Shown: piece after piece, positions 24,911-33,721 of the stretch
How the letters are laid out: every line of letters starts with the position of its first letter
How positions within the stretch are numbered: position 1 is the stretch's first letter
NCBI RefSeq assembly: GCF_050433125.1
Contig: NZ_JBNPXV010000004.1
Coordinates: 124,001 to 188,000, forward strand
Direction of reading: 5' to 3'
DNA from: Roseimarinus sediminis
GTDB taxonomy: Bacteria > Bacteroidota > Bacteroidia > Bacteroidales > Prolixibacteraceae
Length of the DNA: 64,000 nt
The notes under the pieces: generated by a model
The model's input: the letters and a program-made list of their open reading frames with translations, nothing else
Databases searched by the model: none
What the model was told of the DNA's origin: nothing
Translations under genes and position numbers: made by a program

Positions 24911-25040
24911 AGTGCCCCGGGGCAGGGCGGAGGCGGAAAGCTGGTGCCTGGTGTTAAGTAGCCGAAGCAGCACAAAAGGAGCGACCAGAGGGAGCTCCCT
25001 TTGGTGCGTAGCGCAGGCAGTTAACACCAGGTAGCACTTG
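24911..25040. repeat. GC-rich element of nested palindromes between genes
   Basis: Clearly richer in GC than its surroundings. A 14-bp outer stem pairs 24944-24957 with 25021-25037 (3-nt bulge), and an inner near-perfect palindrome, ACCAGAGGGAGCTCCCTTTGGT-like, covers 24984-25005. A TGCCCCGGGGCA palindrome lies just left (24913-24924). It resembles a MITE/REP-like element or a structured RNA; no T-run follows, so it is not a simple terminator. The rest of the 455-bp gap (25041-25308) is AT-rich and shows no gene. Confidence 0.6.
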
Positions 25041-25308
25041 GAGGCGGAGACCGTAGCCCCCATAAAAAATGTAAAAAGTAAGTGAACAATTTGTTGTTAT
25101 TTTGTTTTCTTAAGAAGTTTAGTTTGATAAATCCATTTTTTTATCGATTATTACGGTCACAATGAACAGCACTCACTTCCATATCATCTCAACTTTCTGC
25201 AACTGCTGTTGTTGTATGCCTTGTTGTTGCCGTTAAACGGCTCTGCACTCAGATTTTTTATTTCCTTGATTTTCGTTGTTTTTTATAAACCAATAGCTAG
25301 TTACTATT

Positions 25309-26244
25309 ATGAGCAAAGTAAATGACATTTCACAATTGATTGGGAAAACGCCTTTGGTGCGTTTAAACCGACTTGCCGATGGGATTGATGCCCGGGTGTA
25401 TGTAAAGCTTGAAAGTATGAACCCCGGTGGATCGGTAAAGGATCGTCTGGCTACCGCCATGATTGCTGCAGGCGAACAGCAGGGTAAGATCAATGCCGAC
25501 ACGGTGGTGATTGAGCCTACCAGTGGAAATACCGGAATTGGACTGGCCATGATTTGCGCAGTAAAAGGCTACCGGCTGATTTTGGTGATGCCCGAGAGCA
25601 TGTCGCCCGAACGAAGGGCCATATTGAAAGCCTATGGAGCCGAATTGCACCTGACTCCTGCTGCCGGAGGAATGAAGGCGGCCATTGCCAAAGCCAATGA
25701 ACTGGCCGGTGAAATGGGCAATGCCTTTATACCCATGCAGTTTGAGAACGAAGCCAATGTTGAATACCATCGTAAAACGACGGCCCCTGAGATTTGGGCT
25801 GATACCGAAGGTGCTGTGGATATTTTTATTGCAGGTGCCGGAACAGGCGGAACCATTACGGGAGTAGGCGAAGTGCTGAAGGAGAAAAAACCTTCACTGA
25901 AGGCGGTGGTTGTTGAGCCGGCCGATTCGCCGGTGCTTTCGGGCGGGAACCCCGGACCCCATAAAATTCAGGGCATTGGTGCAGGTTTCATTCCGAAAAT
26001 TATGAACACCCAAATTATTGATGAGGTGTTTAAGGTAGAGAATGATACGGCCTTTGATTACGCCCGCAGGCTGGCGCTTGAAGAAGGTATTTTATCGGGC
26101 ATGTCGTCGGGGGCCAATGTCTTTGCTGCCCTTGAAATTGCGAAACGACCCGAAAACAAAGGCAAAACCATCGTGACCATTGTTTGCGATACCGGCGAAC
26201 GTTATCTAAGTACACCTTTATACAATACCGATGACAACAAATAA
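25309..26244 (+). CDS. cysK: Cysteine synthase (O-acetylserine thiol-lyase)
   Basis: 311 residues. PLP enzyme making cysteine from O-acetylserine and sulfide. The PLP lysine is Lys44 in NPGGSVKDRLA, and the substrate loop TSGNTG and the phosphate loop GTGGTITG are present. The end of the coding region overlaps the start of cysE by 14 nt, consistent with coupled synthesis of the two enzymes that can form the cysteine synthase complex. Its C-terminal ends in DNK without unusual extension. Confidence 0.97.
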   Translation: MSKVNDISQLIGKTPLVRLNRLADGIDARVYVKLESMNPGGSVKDRLATAMIAAGEQQGKINADTVVIEPTSGNTGIGLAMICAVKGYRLILVMPESMSPERRAILKAYGAELHLTPAAGGMKAAIAKANELAGEMGNAFIPMQFENEANVEYHRKTTAPEIWADTEGAVDIFIAGAGTGGTITGVGEVLKEKKPSLKAVVVEPADSPVLSGGNPGPHKIQGIGAGFIPKIMNTQIIDEVFKVENDTAFDYARRLALEEGILSGMSSGANVFAALEIAKRPENKGKTIVTIVCDTGERYLSTPLYNTDDNK

Positions 26245-27172
26245 TAAACAGGACATTCCCGAAATTTTACAACAGGCAGTAGAAGGCCTGTCGAATAAAG
26301 ATTCGTATGGTTCGTTGTGTCATGAACACAAGGCAGGCGAGCCGATGCCATCGACAAAAAAGCTGGGAATACTGGTCAATAAAATCAGGGAAATTATTTT
26401 CCCTGGTTATTTTGGCAATACCACCCTGCATCCGAAGGCCATCAATTATTACATGGGGGTATACGTTGATGAGATTTTTGAGTTGCTGAGCGAGCAGATT
26501 CTGGCGGGTATGTGTTTTTCGTGCAGTGAACAAAAGATTCATGTCGATCGGATGGAGGAATACATTGCGCTCTCAAGGGAAAAGGCAGCTGGCTTTATTT
26601 CCTTTTTACCTGAACTGCGAGAAATTTTATCGACCGATGTTGAAGCTGCTTTTTTGGGCGATCCGGCAGCGCAGGGAAGAGGAGAAGTAATTTTTTGTTA
26701 TCCGGCCATCAGGGCCATTTCGAGCTACCGCATTGCCCATAAACTGCTTCAGCTTGAAGTGCCGCTTATTCCGCGTATGATATCCGAGATGGCGCACTCC
26801 GAAACAGGCATCGACATACATCCACGGGCACAGATTGGCAATTACTTTACCATCGATCATGGTACCGGAACGGTTATTGGAGCAACCTGCATCATTGGCA
26901 ACAATGTGAAGCTGTATCAGGGGGTGACACTGGGTGCCAAAAGTTTCCCGCTCGACGAAGCGGGAAACCCAATCAAAGGCATTCCAAGGCATCCGATTAT
27001 CGAAGACAATGTAATTATTTATGCACAGGCCACCATTTTAGGGCGTATTACCATCGGGCACGATTCGGTGATTGGCGGAAACGTGTGGGTAACCAATAAC
27101 CTGCCTCCTTATTCGAAAGTGGTACAAATGCGTGCACGAAGCGCCAACTTTGTTGATGGTGCAGGCATCTGA
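26231..27172 (+). CDS. cysE: Serine O-acetyltransferase
   Basis: 313 residues. Acetylates serine with acetyl-CoA to give O-acetylserine for CysK. An N-terminal helical region of about 190 residues, longer than in the E. coli enzyme, is followed by the left-handed beta-helix: GIDIHPRAQIGNYFTIDHG, GTVIGATCIIGNNVKLYQGV, then a loop and HPIIEDNVIIYAQATILGRI, with catalytic His in DHGTG. The C-terminus ends GAGI; a terminal Ile is what CysE uses to bind the CysK active site. This supports a CysEK complex (inference from E. coli). Confidence 0.95.
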   Translation: MTTNNKQDIPEILQQAVEGLSNKDSYGSLCHEHKAGEPMPSTKKLGILVNKIREIIFPGYFGNTTLHPKAINYYMGVYVDEIFELLSEQILAGMCFSCSEQKIHVDRMEEYIALSREKAAGFISFLPELREILSTDVEAAFLGDPAAQGRGEVIFCYPAIRAISSYRIAHKLLQLEVPLIPRMISEMAHSETGIDIHPRAQIGNYFTIDHGTGTVIGATCIIGNNVKLYQGVTLGAKSFPLDEAGNPIKGIPRHPIIEDNVIIYAQATILGRITIGHDSVIGGNVWVTNNLPPYSKVVQMRARSANFVDGAGI

Positions 27173-27418
27173 AAGTAACTAAATAAGATGAGGAATTGAA
27201 TGGTGAAGCCCGTTTCAGGTGCTTCGTTGTAATGTTGGTTCATTTAACATTTACAGGCCTGACGAAGGGACTTATATCCTGTATCTTATCTTCTTTTTCC
27301 TTCTCTTTATTGGGCCTGGATATAAAATTTTGTGATTTTCAGTCCGATTAGGGGTTAATAATAGAAATATTTACAGATATTTGGGGCCTTAATTAGTGAG
27401 ATTGAAACTGACGATTGA

Positions 27419-29071
27419 ATGAGTTCTGAAAAATTTCAAATGCTGGCCAAAACCTTTCCGGGTCTGGAAGAGGTTTTAAAAGAAGAGTTACTGGAGCTGG
27501 GGGCTTCAGATGTGGAAACCGTGATAAGGGGGGTCAAGTTTACCGGTACGAAAGAGCTTTTGTACAAGGCCAACTTTTGCTGTCGCACTGCCCTGAGGGT
27601 GTTGCGGATAATAGGAGAATACAAGGTTAAAAATACGAATGACCTGTATCAAAGTGTCTATCAAATTGACTGGAGCGAAATATTCGACCTCTCGCAATCG
27701 TTTGCTATTAACAGCACGGTCAATTCAGAAGCTTTCAACAATTCGATGTTTGTGAGCCTGAAATCGAAGGATGCCATTGTTGATCAGTTCAGAAGCAAAT
27801 TCAAAAAGCGTCCGTCGGTCAATGCCGATGATCCCGATATCCGTATCAATGTACATGCTTCGAGCGATACACTGACCGTTTCGCTCGACAGCTCAGGTGA
27901 GTCCTTACACAAACGCGGCTATCGTGTGGGGCAAAACGAAGCTTCGATGAGTGAGGTGCTGGCGGCCGGCATTCTGAAAATTGCAGGATGGAAAGGTCAG
28001 ACCGATTTTTACGACACCATGTGCGGCTCGGGTACCATTCCGGTTGAAGCGGCACTCATTGCACGAAATATACCTCCGGGCATGTTTCGTCAGGAATTTG
28101 CCTTCGAAAAGTGGAAGGATTTTGACGCCGAGCTGCTTGAGGAAATCTATAATGCCGATTATGAGCGCGAGTTCGAACATAAAATCTATGCTTCAGATAT
28201 TTCACCCATCAACATCAAGGTTTCGGAAAAGAACGCCAAAAGTGCGGGTGTTATAAAAGACATCGTATTTGCGGAGAAGGATTTTGCCCAGTTTGAGCCC
28301 GAAAGCAAGTCTGGCTTGCTCATTATCAATCCACCCTACGGTGAACGGATGCGTGAGCGCATGGTTGAACCTTTGTACATCATGATCGGAGATCAGCTCA
28401 AAAAGCATTTTTCGGGCTTTAAAGCCTGGGTGTTCAGCAGCTCTGAGGCCGGATTTAAAAACATAGGTCTGCGTCCTTCACAGAAAATAAAAATGTACAA
28501 CGGTCCGCTCGAATGCAGTTTCCGCTTGTTTGAGTTGTACGAAGGATCGAAAAAAGCCAGTAAACAAGATTTCCAACAGCGTGGTTCCTATAAAGGAAGC
28601 AACGAAAGAGGAGATTTCAAACCGCGTCGCAGCGAAGGTGACTTCAAAGCCCGACGTAGTGAAGGTGACTATAAACCGCGTCGTAGCGAAGGAGACTATA
28701 AACCGCGTCGCAGTGAGGGTGAATTTAAACCCCGTCGTAGTGAAGGTGATTTCAAACCCCGACGCAGCGAGGGTGAATTTAAACCCCGTCGTAGCGAAGG
28801 AGACTATAAACCGCGTCGTAGTGAAGGTGATTTCAAACCCCGACGTGGCGAAGGAGACTTTAAACCTCGTCGCAGTGAGGGTGATTTCAAACCCCGTCGC
28901 AGCGAAGGTGATTTCAAACCTCGTCGCAGTGAAGGTGATTTTAAACCCCGACGAAGTGAAGGTGAATTCAAGCCTAAGCGCAGTGAAGGTGAACAAAAGT
29001 CGTCACAGGCTCCGCGTCGAAAACGCATAGAAAAGGGAAAACTCCCCGATAAGGATACAAACAATGAATAA
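27419..29071 (+). CDS. THUMP-domain 23S rRNA methyltransferase (RlmL-N type) with repeat tail
   Basis: 550 residues. A THUMP RNA-binding domain (about 50-160) precedes a class I AdoMet methyltransferase domain: motif I includes CGSGTIPVEAA (from Cys202) and the catalytic NPPY is at 304-307. This is the N2-guanine methyltransferase architecture of RlmL/YcbY (m2G2445 of 23S rRNA). From residue 403 to 528 there are 14 tandem copies of a nonapeptide of the form RRSEG[DE][FY]KP, encoded by 27-bp units (28625-29002). This basic, disordered tail probably adds non-specific RNA affinity. The enzyme core alone would be of normal length. Confidence 0.92.
   Translation: MSSEKFQMLAKTFPGLEEVLKEELLELGASDVETVIRGVKFTGTKELLYKANFCCRTALRVLRIIGEYKVKNTNDLYQSVYQIDWSEIFDLSQSFAINSTVNSEAFNNSMFVSLKSKDAIVDQFRSKFKKRPSVNADDPDIRINVHASSDTLTVSLDSSGESLHKRGYRVGQNEASMSEVLAAGILKIAGWKGQTDFYDTMCGSGTIPVEAALIARNIPPGMFRQEFAFEKWKDFDAELLEEIYNADYEREFEHKIYASDISPINIKVSEKNAKSAGVIKDIVFAEKDFAQFEPESKSGLLIINPPYGERMRERMVEPLYIMIGDQLKKHFSGFKAWVFSSSEAGFKNIGLRPSQKIKMYNGPLECSFRLFELYEGSKKASKQDFQQRGSYKGSNERGDFKPRRSEGDFKARRSEGDYKPRRSEGDYKPRRSEGEFKPRRSEGDFKPRRSEGEFKPRRSEGDYKPRRSEGDFKPRRGEGDFKPRRSEGDFKPRRSEGDFKPRRSEGDFKPRRSEGEFKPKRSEGEQKSSQAPRRKRIEKGKLPDKDTNNE
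28625..29002 (+). repeat. 27-bp coding tandem repeat, 14 units
   Basis: In-frame minisatellite inside the methyltransferase gene. Units differ mainly at synonymous positions and at Asp/Glu and Phe/Tyr, which means the peptide is conserved under selection while the DNA drifts. Confidence 0.95.
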
Positions 29072-29081
29072 ACATAAAAAG

Positions 29082-29111
29082 AGGATTGCCAATTACGGCA
29101 GTCCTTTTTTT
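29082..29111 (+). terminator. Terminator after the rRNA methyltransferase
   Basis: 9-bp stem (AGGATTGCC with GGCAGTCCT, one wobble) and 6-nt loop, then seven T residues, 11 nt beyond the stop codon. Confidence 0.88.
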
Positions 29112-29227
29112 GTACTGCACTTCACCGGTTTTTGTGGTTGTTTAACCTGCGATAATGGTCGTTGGCCGACTCGCGGGTACTTTCGTGTAACTTTCATCGT
29201 TCTGAAACGACCTATACAGTGTAACAT

Positions 29228-29264
29228 CCGACGAAACAGCAAGCAATAAACTGCTTGTTTCGGA
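29228..29264 (+). other. Hairpin in the leader of a secreted-protein gene
   Basis: CGAAAC (29232-29237) pairs with GTTTCG (29257-29262) and AAGCA (29241-29245) with TGCTT (29252-29256), leaving a 3-nt bulge and a 6-nt loop. It ends about 45 nt before the next ATG. No T-run follows, so it is more likely a leader structure or operator than a terminator. Confidence 0.45.
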
Positions 29265-29307
29265 CGAACAATTTTAAAGCCATATAAACACTTAAACTTA
29301 AAAAGTC

Positions 29308-29778
29308 ATGAAAAATGCAGTATTCGTTTTAACACTTGTAATGTTTGCCTTGTTTTCAAGCTCGGGAATGGCAAATACCGATCGGCTGGAAGGAAATACA
29401 CTTTCCGATTTTGGTACCTATACCCTTACCGAATCGAGCAATGTTGTAGTAATCAACAATGTTGCCTATCGTGCCTGGGATTTGCAGTATTCAGGAAGCA
29501 GTGAAAAATTCCAGGTACTTTATTCCCCGGGAAGCGACAGTCAGTGTTGTTTCATGGTTCGCAACGATCATTTCGAAATTCAGTATGCCAAAAAGCCCGG
29601 AGGCGGCTTTGGTGTTGAACTGATCGATTCGGACAAGCGCAGCCTGAAAAAACGTGAAGTAATGAGCCTGGTCAATTATGATCAGTTTGTGAATCAAACA
29701 GTGCTTACATCGAAGGACAAGACCGTAGAAGAATACCTGGGGTTGGTAGCCTGCTTCATGCCGTTGCTTTTTGGATAA
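29308..29778 (+). CDS. Small secreted protein of unknown function
   Basis: 156 residues with a signal peptide (cleavage near residue 22, GMANT). The mature part looks beta-rich, has an adjacent Cys pair (SQCCFMV) and a third Cys near the end (LVACFM), followed by a hydrophobic C-terminus. No family was recognised. Its own terminator follows 26 nt downstream and the preceding gene is also terminated, so it is monocistronic. Probably periplasmic. Confidence 0.75.
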   Translation: MKNAVFVLTLVMFALFSSSGMANTDRLEGNTLSDFGTYTLTESSNVVVINNVAYRAWDLQYSGSSEKFQVLYSPGSDSQCCFMVRNDHFEIQYAKKPGGGFGVELIDSDKRSLKKREVMSLVNYDQFVNQTVLTSKDKTVEEYLGLVACFMPLLFG

Positions 29779-29804
29779 AACATTTCGCAAATTTTCTCGA
29801 AAGC

Positions 29805-29836
29805 AAAAGGGGATGCCATTGCAGCGTCCCCTTTTT
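29805..29836. terminator. Bidirectional terminator between secreted protein and fabI
   Basis: AAAAGGGGA-GC pairs with GC-TCCCCTTTT, with T5 on the + strand and T4 on the minus strand; the genes on both sides converge here. Confidence 0.85.
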
Positions 29837-29862
29837 ACGTTCAATAGTTTTGCAAATTATAC

Positions 29863-30708
29863 TTAATCGAACGGATGTTCCTGATCATAAATAAAGCTTT
29901 TGTTGTACTGCTGCATGGCTTGCAGGCTCATGCCCATGTTGGAAAAACCTCCGTCGTGGAAGAGATTCTGCATGGTAACTTTTTTGGTTAAATCGGAAAA
30001 AAGTGTCAGGCAGTAGTCGGCACATTCATCGGCAGTAGCATTGCCTAAGGGCGACATTCTCTCAGAAAAATCGAGCAGATGATCGAAGCCTTTCACACCT
30101 TGACCGGCGGTGGTGGGGGTAGGTGACTGAGAAATGGTGTTGATGCGTACATTCTTTTCACGGCCATAAATGTAGCCAAAGCTGCGGGCGATCGATTCGA
30201 GCAACGATTTGGCATCGGCCATGTCGTTGTAGCCATAGAAAGTTCTTTGTGCTGCCACATAACTCAGGGCAACGATCGATCCCCATTGGTTAATGGCATC
30301 GCGCTTACGTGCCGTTTGTATTACTTTGTGAAACGAAACAGCCGAAACATCGAGTGTTTTGTTCAGATAATTGTAATCGAGATCACTGTAATGACGCCCT
30401 TTGCGTACATTGGGCGACATGCCGATGGAGTGCAGAATGAAATCAAATTTGCCTCCAAAATGCTCCATGGCCTTGGTGATCAGCTGATCAATATCATCAA
30501 CATTGGTCGCATCGGCAGGAATTACAATGGTATTCAGTTTTTCGGCCAACTGGTTGGTTTCTCCCATTCGCATGGCCATTGGTGTATTGGTCAGAACAAT
30601 CTCGGCTCCTTGTTCTACTGCTTTTTCTGCAACTTTCCAGGCAATCGATAATTCGTTCAGGGCGCCAAAAATGATTCCCTTTTTGCCTTCAAGTAAATTA
30701 CAACTCAT
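29863..30708 (-). CDS. fabI: Enoyl-[acyl-carrier-protein] reductase (NADH)
   Basis: 281 residues. Reduces the enoyl-ACP double bond in type II fatty acid synthesis. SDR fold: glycine-rich cofactor region IIFGALNELSIAWKVAE, LHSIGMSP strand, and the catalytic Y-x-x-M-x-x-x-K as YNDMADAK. The N-terminal and substrate-loop features match FabI, with an insertion around the loop (TTAGQGVKGFDHLLDF). The 293 bp upstream (30709-31001), between fabI and the end of kdsA, shows no further gene or recognised signal. Confidence 0.95.
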   Translation of the reverse strand: MSCNLLEGKKGIIFGALNELSIAWKVAEKAVEQGAEIVLTNTPMAMRMGETNQLAEKLNTIVIPADATNVDDIDQLITKAMEHFGGKFDFILHSIGMSPNVRKGRHYSDLDYNYLNKTLDVSAVSFHKVIQTARKRDAINQWGSIVALSYVAAQRTFYGYNDMADAKSLLESIARSFGYIYGREKNVRINTISQSPTPTTAGQGVKGFDHLLDFSERMSPLGNATADECADYCLTLFSDLTKKVTMQNLFHDGGFSNMGMSLQAMQQYNKSFIYDQEHPFD

Positions 30709-31001
30709 GAATTTATTTTTTGGTTCTTACTGTACCGGTTTGACAGCCGGATTAAATGAGAACCCGAAAATAGAATCATGGTTTGATCCCGGGGCAATTT
30801 TTAACAGTTAAATTGGTGCGCGCTTAGTTGGGCTTTATCGTTTTTGTTCTTAAGTGTCACGTATTTAGTGTCTTGGCTGAATTAATGAAATATGTTGTAA
30901 AACATCGATTGTTCAACTTTAAAAGCCGCATTTTCGAAAATAAGCACCTGGATACTTTCTTTTTCTACCAGGTACTTTGGTGCACCGGCCCGTATTTATG
31001 A

Positions 31002-31820
31002 CTAAAAATTATTGACAGCATCTTTCAGCTGAACCAGTCGGGTAAGCAGGTTTTCGAGCTGGTCGAGTGGCAACATGTTGGCGCCATCCGATTTGGCATT
31101 GGCCGGATCGGGATGGGTTTCGATAAAAATACCATCGGCTCCAACGGCAATGCCTGCACGTGCAATGGTCTCAATCAGCTGGGGCTGGCCGCCTGTAACT
31201 CCCGATGCCTGATTGGGCTGCTGGAGTGAATGGGTAATGTCGAGAATTACCGGGCACTTGTTTTGCTGCATTTCGGGAATGCCCCTGAAATCGACCACCA
31301 GGTCGTGGTAGCCAAAGGTATTGCCCCGCTCGGTAAGCATGACGTGTTGATTGCCTGACTCCCTGACTTTTTCGGCTGCAAATTTCATGGCTGCTGCCGA
31401 CAGGAACTGTCCTTTTTTGATGTTGACCACTTTGCCTGTTTGGGCTGCTGCTTCGAGGAGGTCGGTCTGACGACACAGAAAAGCAGGAATCTGAAGCACA
31501 TCGACAAATCGGGCAGCCAATGCAGCCTCGGCAGCACTGTGAATATCGGTGGTAACGGGCAGGTCGAACTTTTCGCTTATTCTTTTTAAAATGGATAAGG
31601 CTTTTTCGTCACCAATTCCTGTAAATGAATCCTTGCGCGAACGGTTGGCCTTACGATACGATCCTTTAAAAATGAAGGGAATCTGAAGCCTGTGGCTGAT
31701 TTCGGCAATTTTTTCGGCAATAGCAAAGGCCATGGTTTCTCCTTCGATGGCACAGGGGCCGGCAATAAGCAACATTTTATCCTGTTGCCTGAATTTTAAT
31801 CGGTCGATATCGGGTAACAT
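31002..31820 (-). CDS. kdsA: 3-deoxy-8-phosphooctulonate synthase
   Basis: 272 residues. Condenses arabinose-5-phosphate and phosphoenolpyruvate to Kdo-8-phosphate for LPS core synthesis. Signatures: LIAGPCAIEGETM near the start, FKGSYRKANRSRKDSFTGIG, TDIHSAAEAA and ETHPDPANAKSDG near the end. It is last in a row of three minus-strand genes (rarA, yccF, kdsA) with short gaps. Cytoplasmic. Confidence 0.97.
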   Translation of the reverse strand: MLPDIDRLKFRQQDKMLLIAGPCAIEGETMAFAIAEKIAEISHRLQIPFIFKGSYRKANRSRKDSFTGIGDEKALSILKRISEKFDLPVTTDIHSAAEAALAARFVDVLQIPAFLCRQTDLLEAAAQTGKVVNIKKGQFLSAAAMKFAAEKVRESGNQHVMLTERGNTFGYHDLVVDFRGIPEMQQNKCPVILDITHSLQQPNQASGVTGGQPQLIETIARAGIAVGADGIFIETHPDPANAKSDGANMLPLDQLENLLTRLVQLKDAVNNF

Positions 31821-31837
31821 AGTGAATCTTCGGTTAT

Positions 31838-32215
31838 TTATCGTTTTTTATAAATCTCACGTCCAAAGGGGGTGAGCGAAAGAGATGCCAGTTTGAAATG
31901 TTGTTTTCCAAAGGGAATTCCAATGATGGTAATTGAGAGCAAAACGCCCAAAAGAATGTGGGTGAGGAAGATCCAGAAACCGCCAATGACAATCCAGATC
32001 AGGTTCATGATGGTGGCTAAACAGCCCGAAGAAGATTCCCTGGTGCGGGTGTCGTATCCAAAGGGCCAAAGGGCCAGTTCGGCCATTTTCAGGCTCTGAA
32101 TACCGAAAGGAATTCCAACAATGGTAATCATCATCAGAATGCTTGAAATTACATATTCGATGGCAATGATAAAGCCGCCAAATACGATCCATAAAATATT
32201 TCCAAGAGTTGACAT
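31838..32215 (-). CDS. YccF family inner-membrane protein
   Basis: 125 residues made of two copies of the same unit: a hydrophobic hairpin followed by ITIVGIPFGIQSLKMA-LWPFG in the first half and ITIIGIPFGKQHFKLA-LTPFG in the second. This internal duplication with IGIPFG and PFG motifs defines YccF (DUF307). Function is not established. 17 nt separate it from kdsA and 32 nt from rarA, so it is likely co-transcribed. Confidence 0.92.
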   Translation of the reverse strand: MSTLGNILWIVFGGFIIAIEYVISSILMMITIVGIPFGIQSLKMAELALWPFGYDTRTRESSSGCLATIMNLIWIVIGGFWIFLTHILLGVLLSITIIGIPFGKQHFKLASLSLTPFGREIYKKR

Positions 32216-32247
32216 GTTGTTCGATTTAGTTATCGCTTACAATTTAC

Positions 32248-33522
32248 TTATTCAAAACGTTTGCCCCACCAGTTTCTCAGCCTTTCGATCATCGAAAGTT
32301 CCTGCTGGTTTTGGGCCGCTTTCCAAATCCGATGGTTTTTGATCTGATCGGGTAAAAATTGCTGTTGTACAAAATTTCCGGGGTAGGCATGCGAGTATTT
32401 GTAGCCCTTGCCATAACCCAGTTCTTTCATTAGCCTGGTGGGCGCATTTCGAAGGTGCAGGGGAACCGGAAGATTACCAGTAGTTTGCACCAGCTGCAAG
32501 GCATCGCCAATGGCACTGTACGATGAATTGCTTTTGGGTGAGTTGGCCAGGTAAATGGCAACTTCCGACAGCACGATTCTACCTTCGGGCCATCCAATTT
32601 TATTGATGGCATCGAAGCCGGCATTGGCCAGCAAAAGCGCATTGGGGTTGGCCAGCCCGATGTCTTCGGCAGCCGATATCACCAGCCGGCGTGCGATAAA
32701 CTTGGGATCTTCGCCCCCTTCGACCAGGCGTGCCAGCCAATAAACCGCTGCATCGGGATCGCTGCCGCGGATACTTTTTATAAAGGCTGAAATGATGTCG
32801 TAATGCATTTCGCCATTCTTATCGTAAGCTGCAGGATTTTGCTGCAGACTTGTACTTACCAGTTCGTTGGTAATGACCAGTTGTTCGTCGCCGGCATTGG
32901 CTGTGACCAGTTCGAGGATGTTGAGCAGTTTGCGCGCATCGCCTCCCGAATACCTGAAAAGCGACTCTTTTTCCCTGATTTCAATGTTCTTCGTTTTTAA
33001 TACCTGGTCGTTGCTAAGTGCATGCTGTAGCAGTTTCTCCAGATCTTCCTTTTCGAGCGACTTCAACACATATACCTGACAGCGCGACAGAAGGGGAGTG
33101 ATTACCTCGAACGAAGGATTCTCGGTGGTAGCTCCTACCAGGGTTATAACACCCTGTTCAACGGCACCCAACAATGAATCTTGCTGTGATTTACTGAAAC
33201 GATGAATTTCGTCGATAAAGAGTATGGGATTGGGACGATTGAAAAATTGTTGTTTTTTGGCTTTCTCAATGGCATCGCGAACATCTTTTACCCCGGAGCT
33301 AACAGCGCTGAGCGTGTAAAAAGGACGGTCGAGATTGTTGGCAATAATTCGGGCAAGTGTTGTTTTACCAACCCCGGGCGGTCCCCATAATATGATGGAG
33401 CTAAGTGTGTTGCTTTCCATCATTTTACGCAGAATAGATCCCTTTCCAACCAAATGCTCCTGACCAATGTAATGATCAAGTGTTGTAGGGCGCAAACGTT
33501 CGGCTAATGGTTGATTTGACAT
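32248..33522 (-). CDS. rarA: Replication-associated recombination protein A (MgsA/RarA AAA ATPase)
   Basis: 424 residues. AAA+ ATPase related to clamp loaders that acts at stalled replication forks. Start RLRPTTLDHYIGQEHL is characteristic; Walker A GPPGVGKTT is at 47-55, Walker B is ILFIDEIHRF, and sensor 1 TTENPSFEV. The C-terminal tetramerisation part contains IRGSDPDAAVYWLARLVEGG and GYKYSHAYPGNF. Full length for the family. Confidence 0.96.
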   Translation of the reverse strand: MSNQPLAERLRPTTLDHYIGQEHLVGKGSILRKMMESNTLSSIILWGPPGVGKTTLARIIANNLDRPFYTLSAVSSGVKDVRDAIEKAKKQQFFNRPNPILFIDEIHRFSKSQQDSLLGAVEQGVITLVGATTENPSFEVITPLLSRCQVYVLKSLEKEDLEKLLQHALSNDQVLKTKNIEIREKESLFRYSGGDARKLLNILELVTANAGDEQLVITNELVSTSLQQNPAAYDKNGEMHYDIISAFIKSIRGSDPDAAVYWLARLVEGGEDPKFIARRLVISAAEDIGLANPNALLLANAGFDAINKIGWPEGRIVLSEVAIYLANSPKSNSSYSAIGDALQLVQTTGNLPVPLHLRNAPTRLMKELGYGKGYKYSHAYPGNFVQQQFLPDQIKNHRIWKAAQNQQELSMIERLRNWWGKRFE

Positions 33523-33687
33523 AGTACAAAAATAAAAGAATTATCGGGAAATCGGCTGAAGACTGTGAAGGGGTGTAAGCTAAAGAGAAGGAAAAAGAAA
33601 TCATTCTGCATTGTTCCGAAATTGTTAACAATGACACATTGGAGCCGGAAAATTGATGACTTATCTAAATCAGACAAAAATGTCTTT

Positions 33688-33695
33688 TATATTTG
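33688..33695 (+). promoter_or_regulatory. -7 element for the DUF4395 gene
   Basis: TATATTTG fits the Bacteroidota -7 consensus, 26 nt before the ATG at 33722. No matching TTTG was seen at 19-21 nt upstream. Confidence 0.5.
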
Positions 33696-33721
33696 AGGCA
33701 GTAAATCAAAAACCAGTTATT

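Noticed and set aside
24755..25063. 102-residue minus-strand frame across the palindromic element
   Set aside because: It runs from the flavoprotein 3' end through a non-coding hairpin region; no family.
27173..27418. Promoter or small gene between cysE and the rRNA methyltransferase
   Set aside because: No TAnnTTTG element with correct form and no convincing frame was found.
28478..29064. Minus- and plus-strand frames of 86-172 residues over the methyltransferase tail
   Set aside because: They are out-of-frame readings of the 27-bp repeat inside a clear gene.
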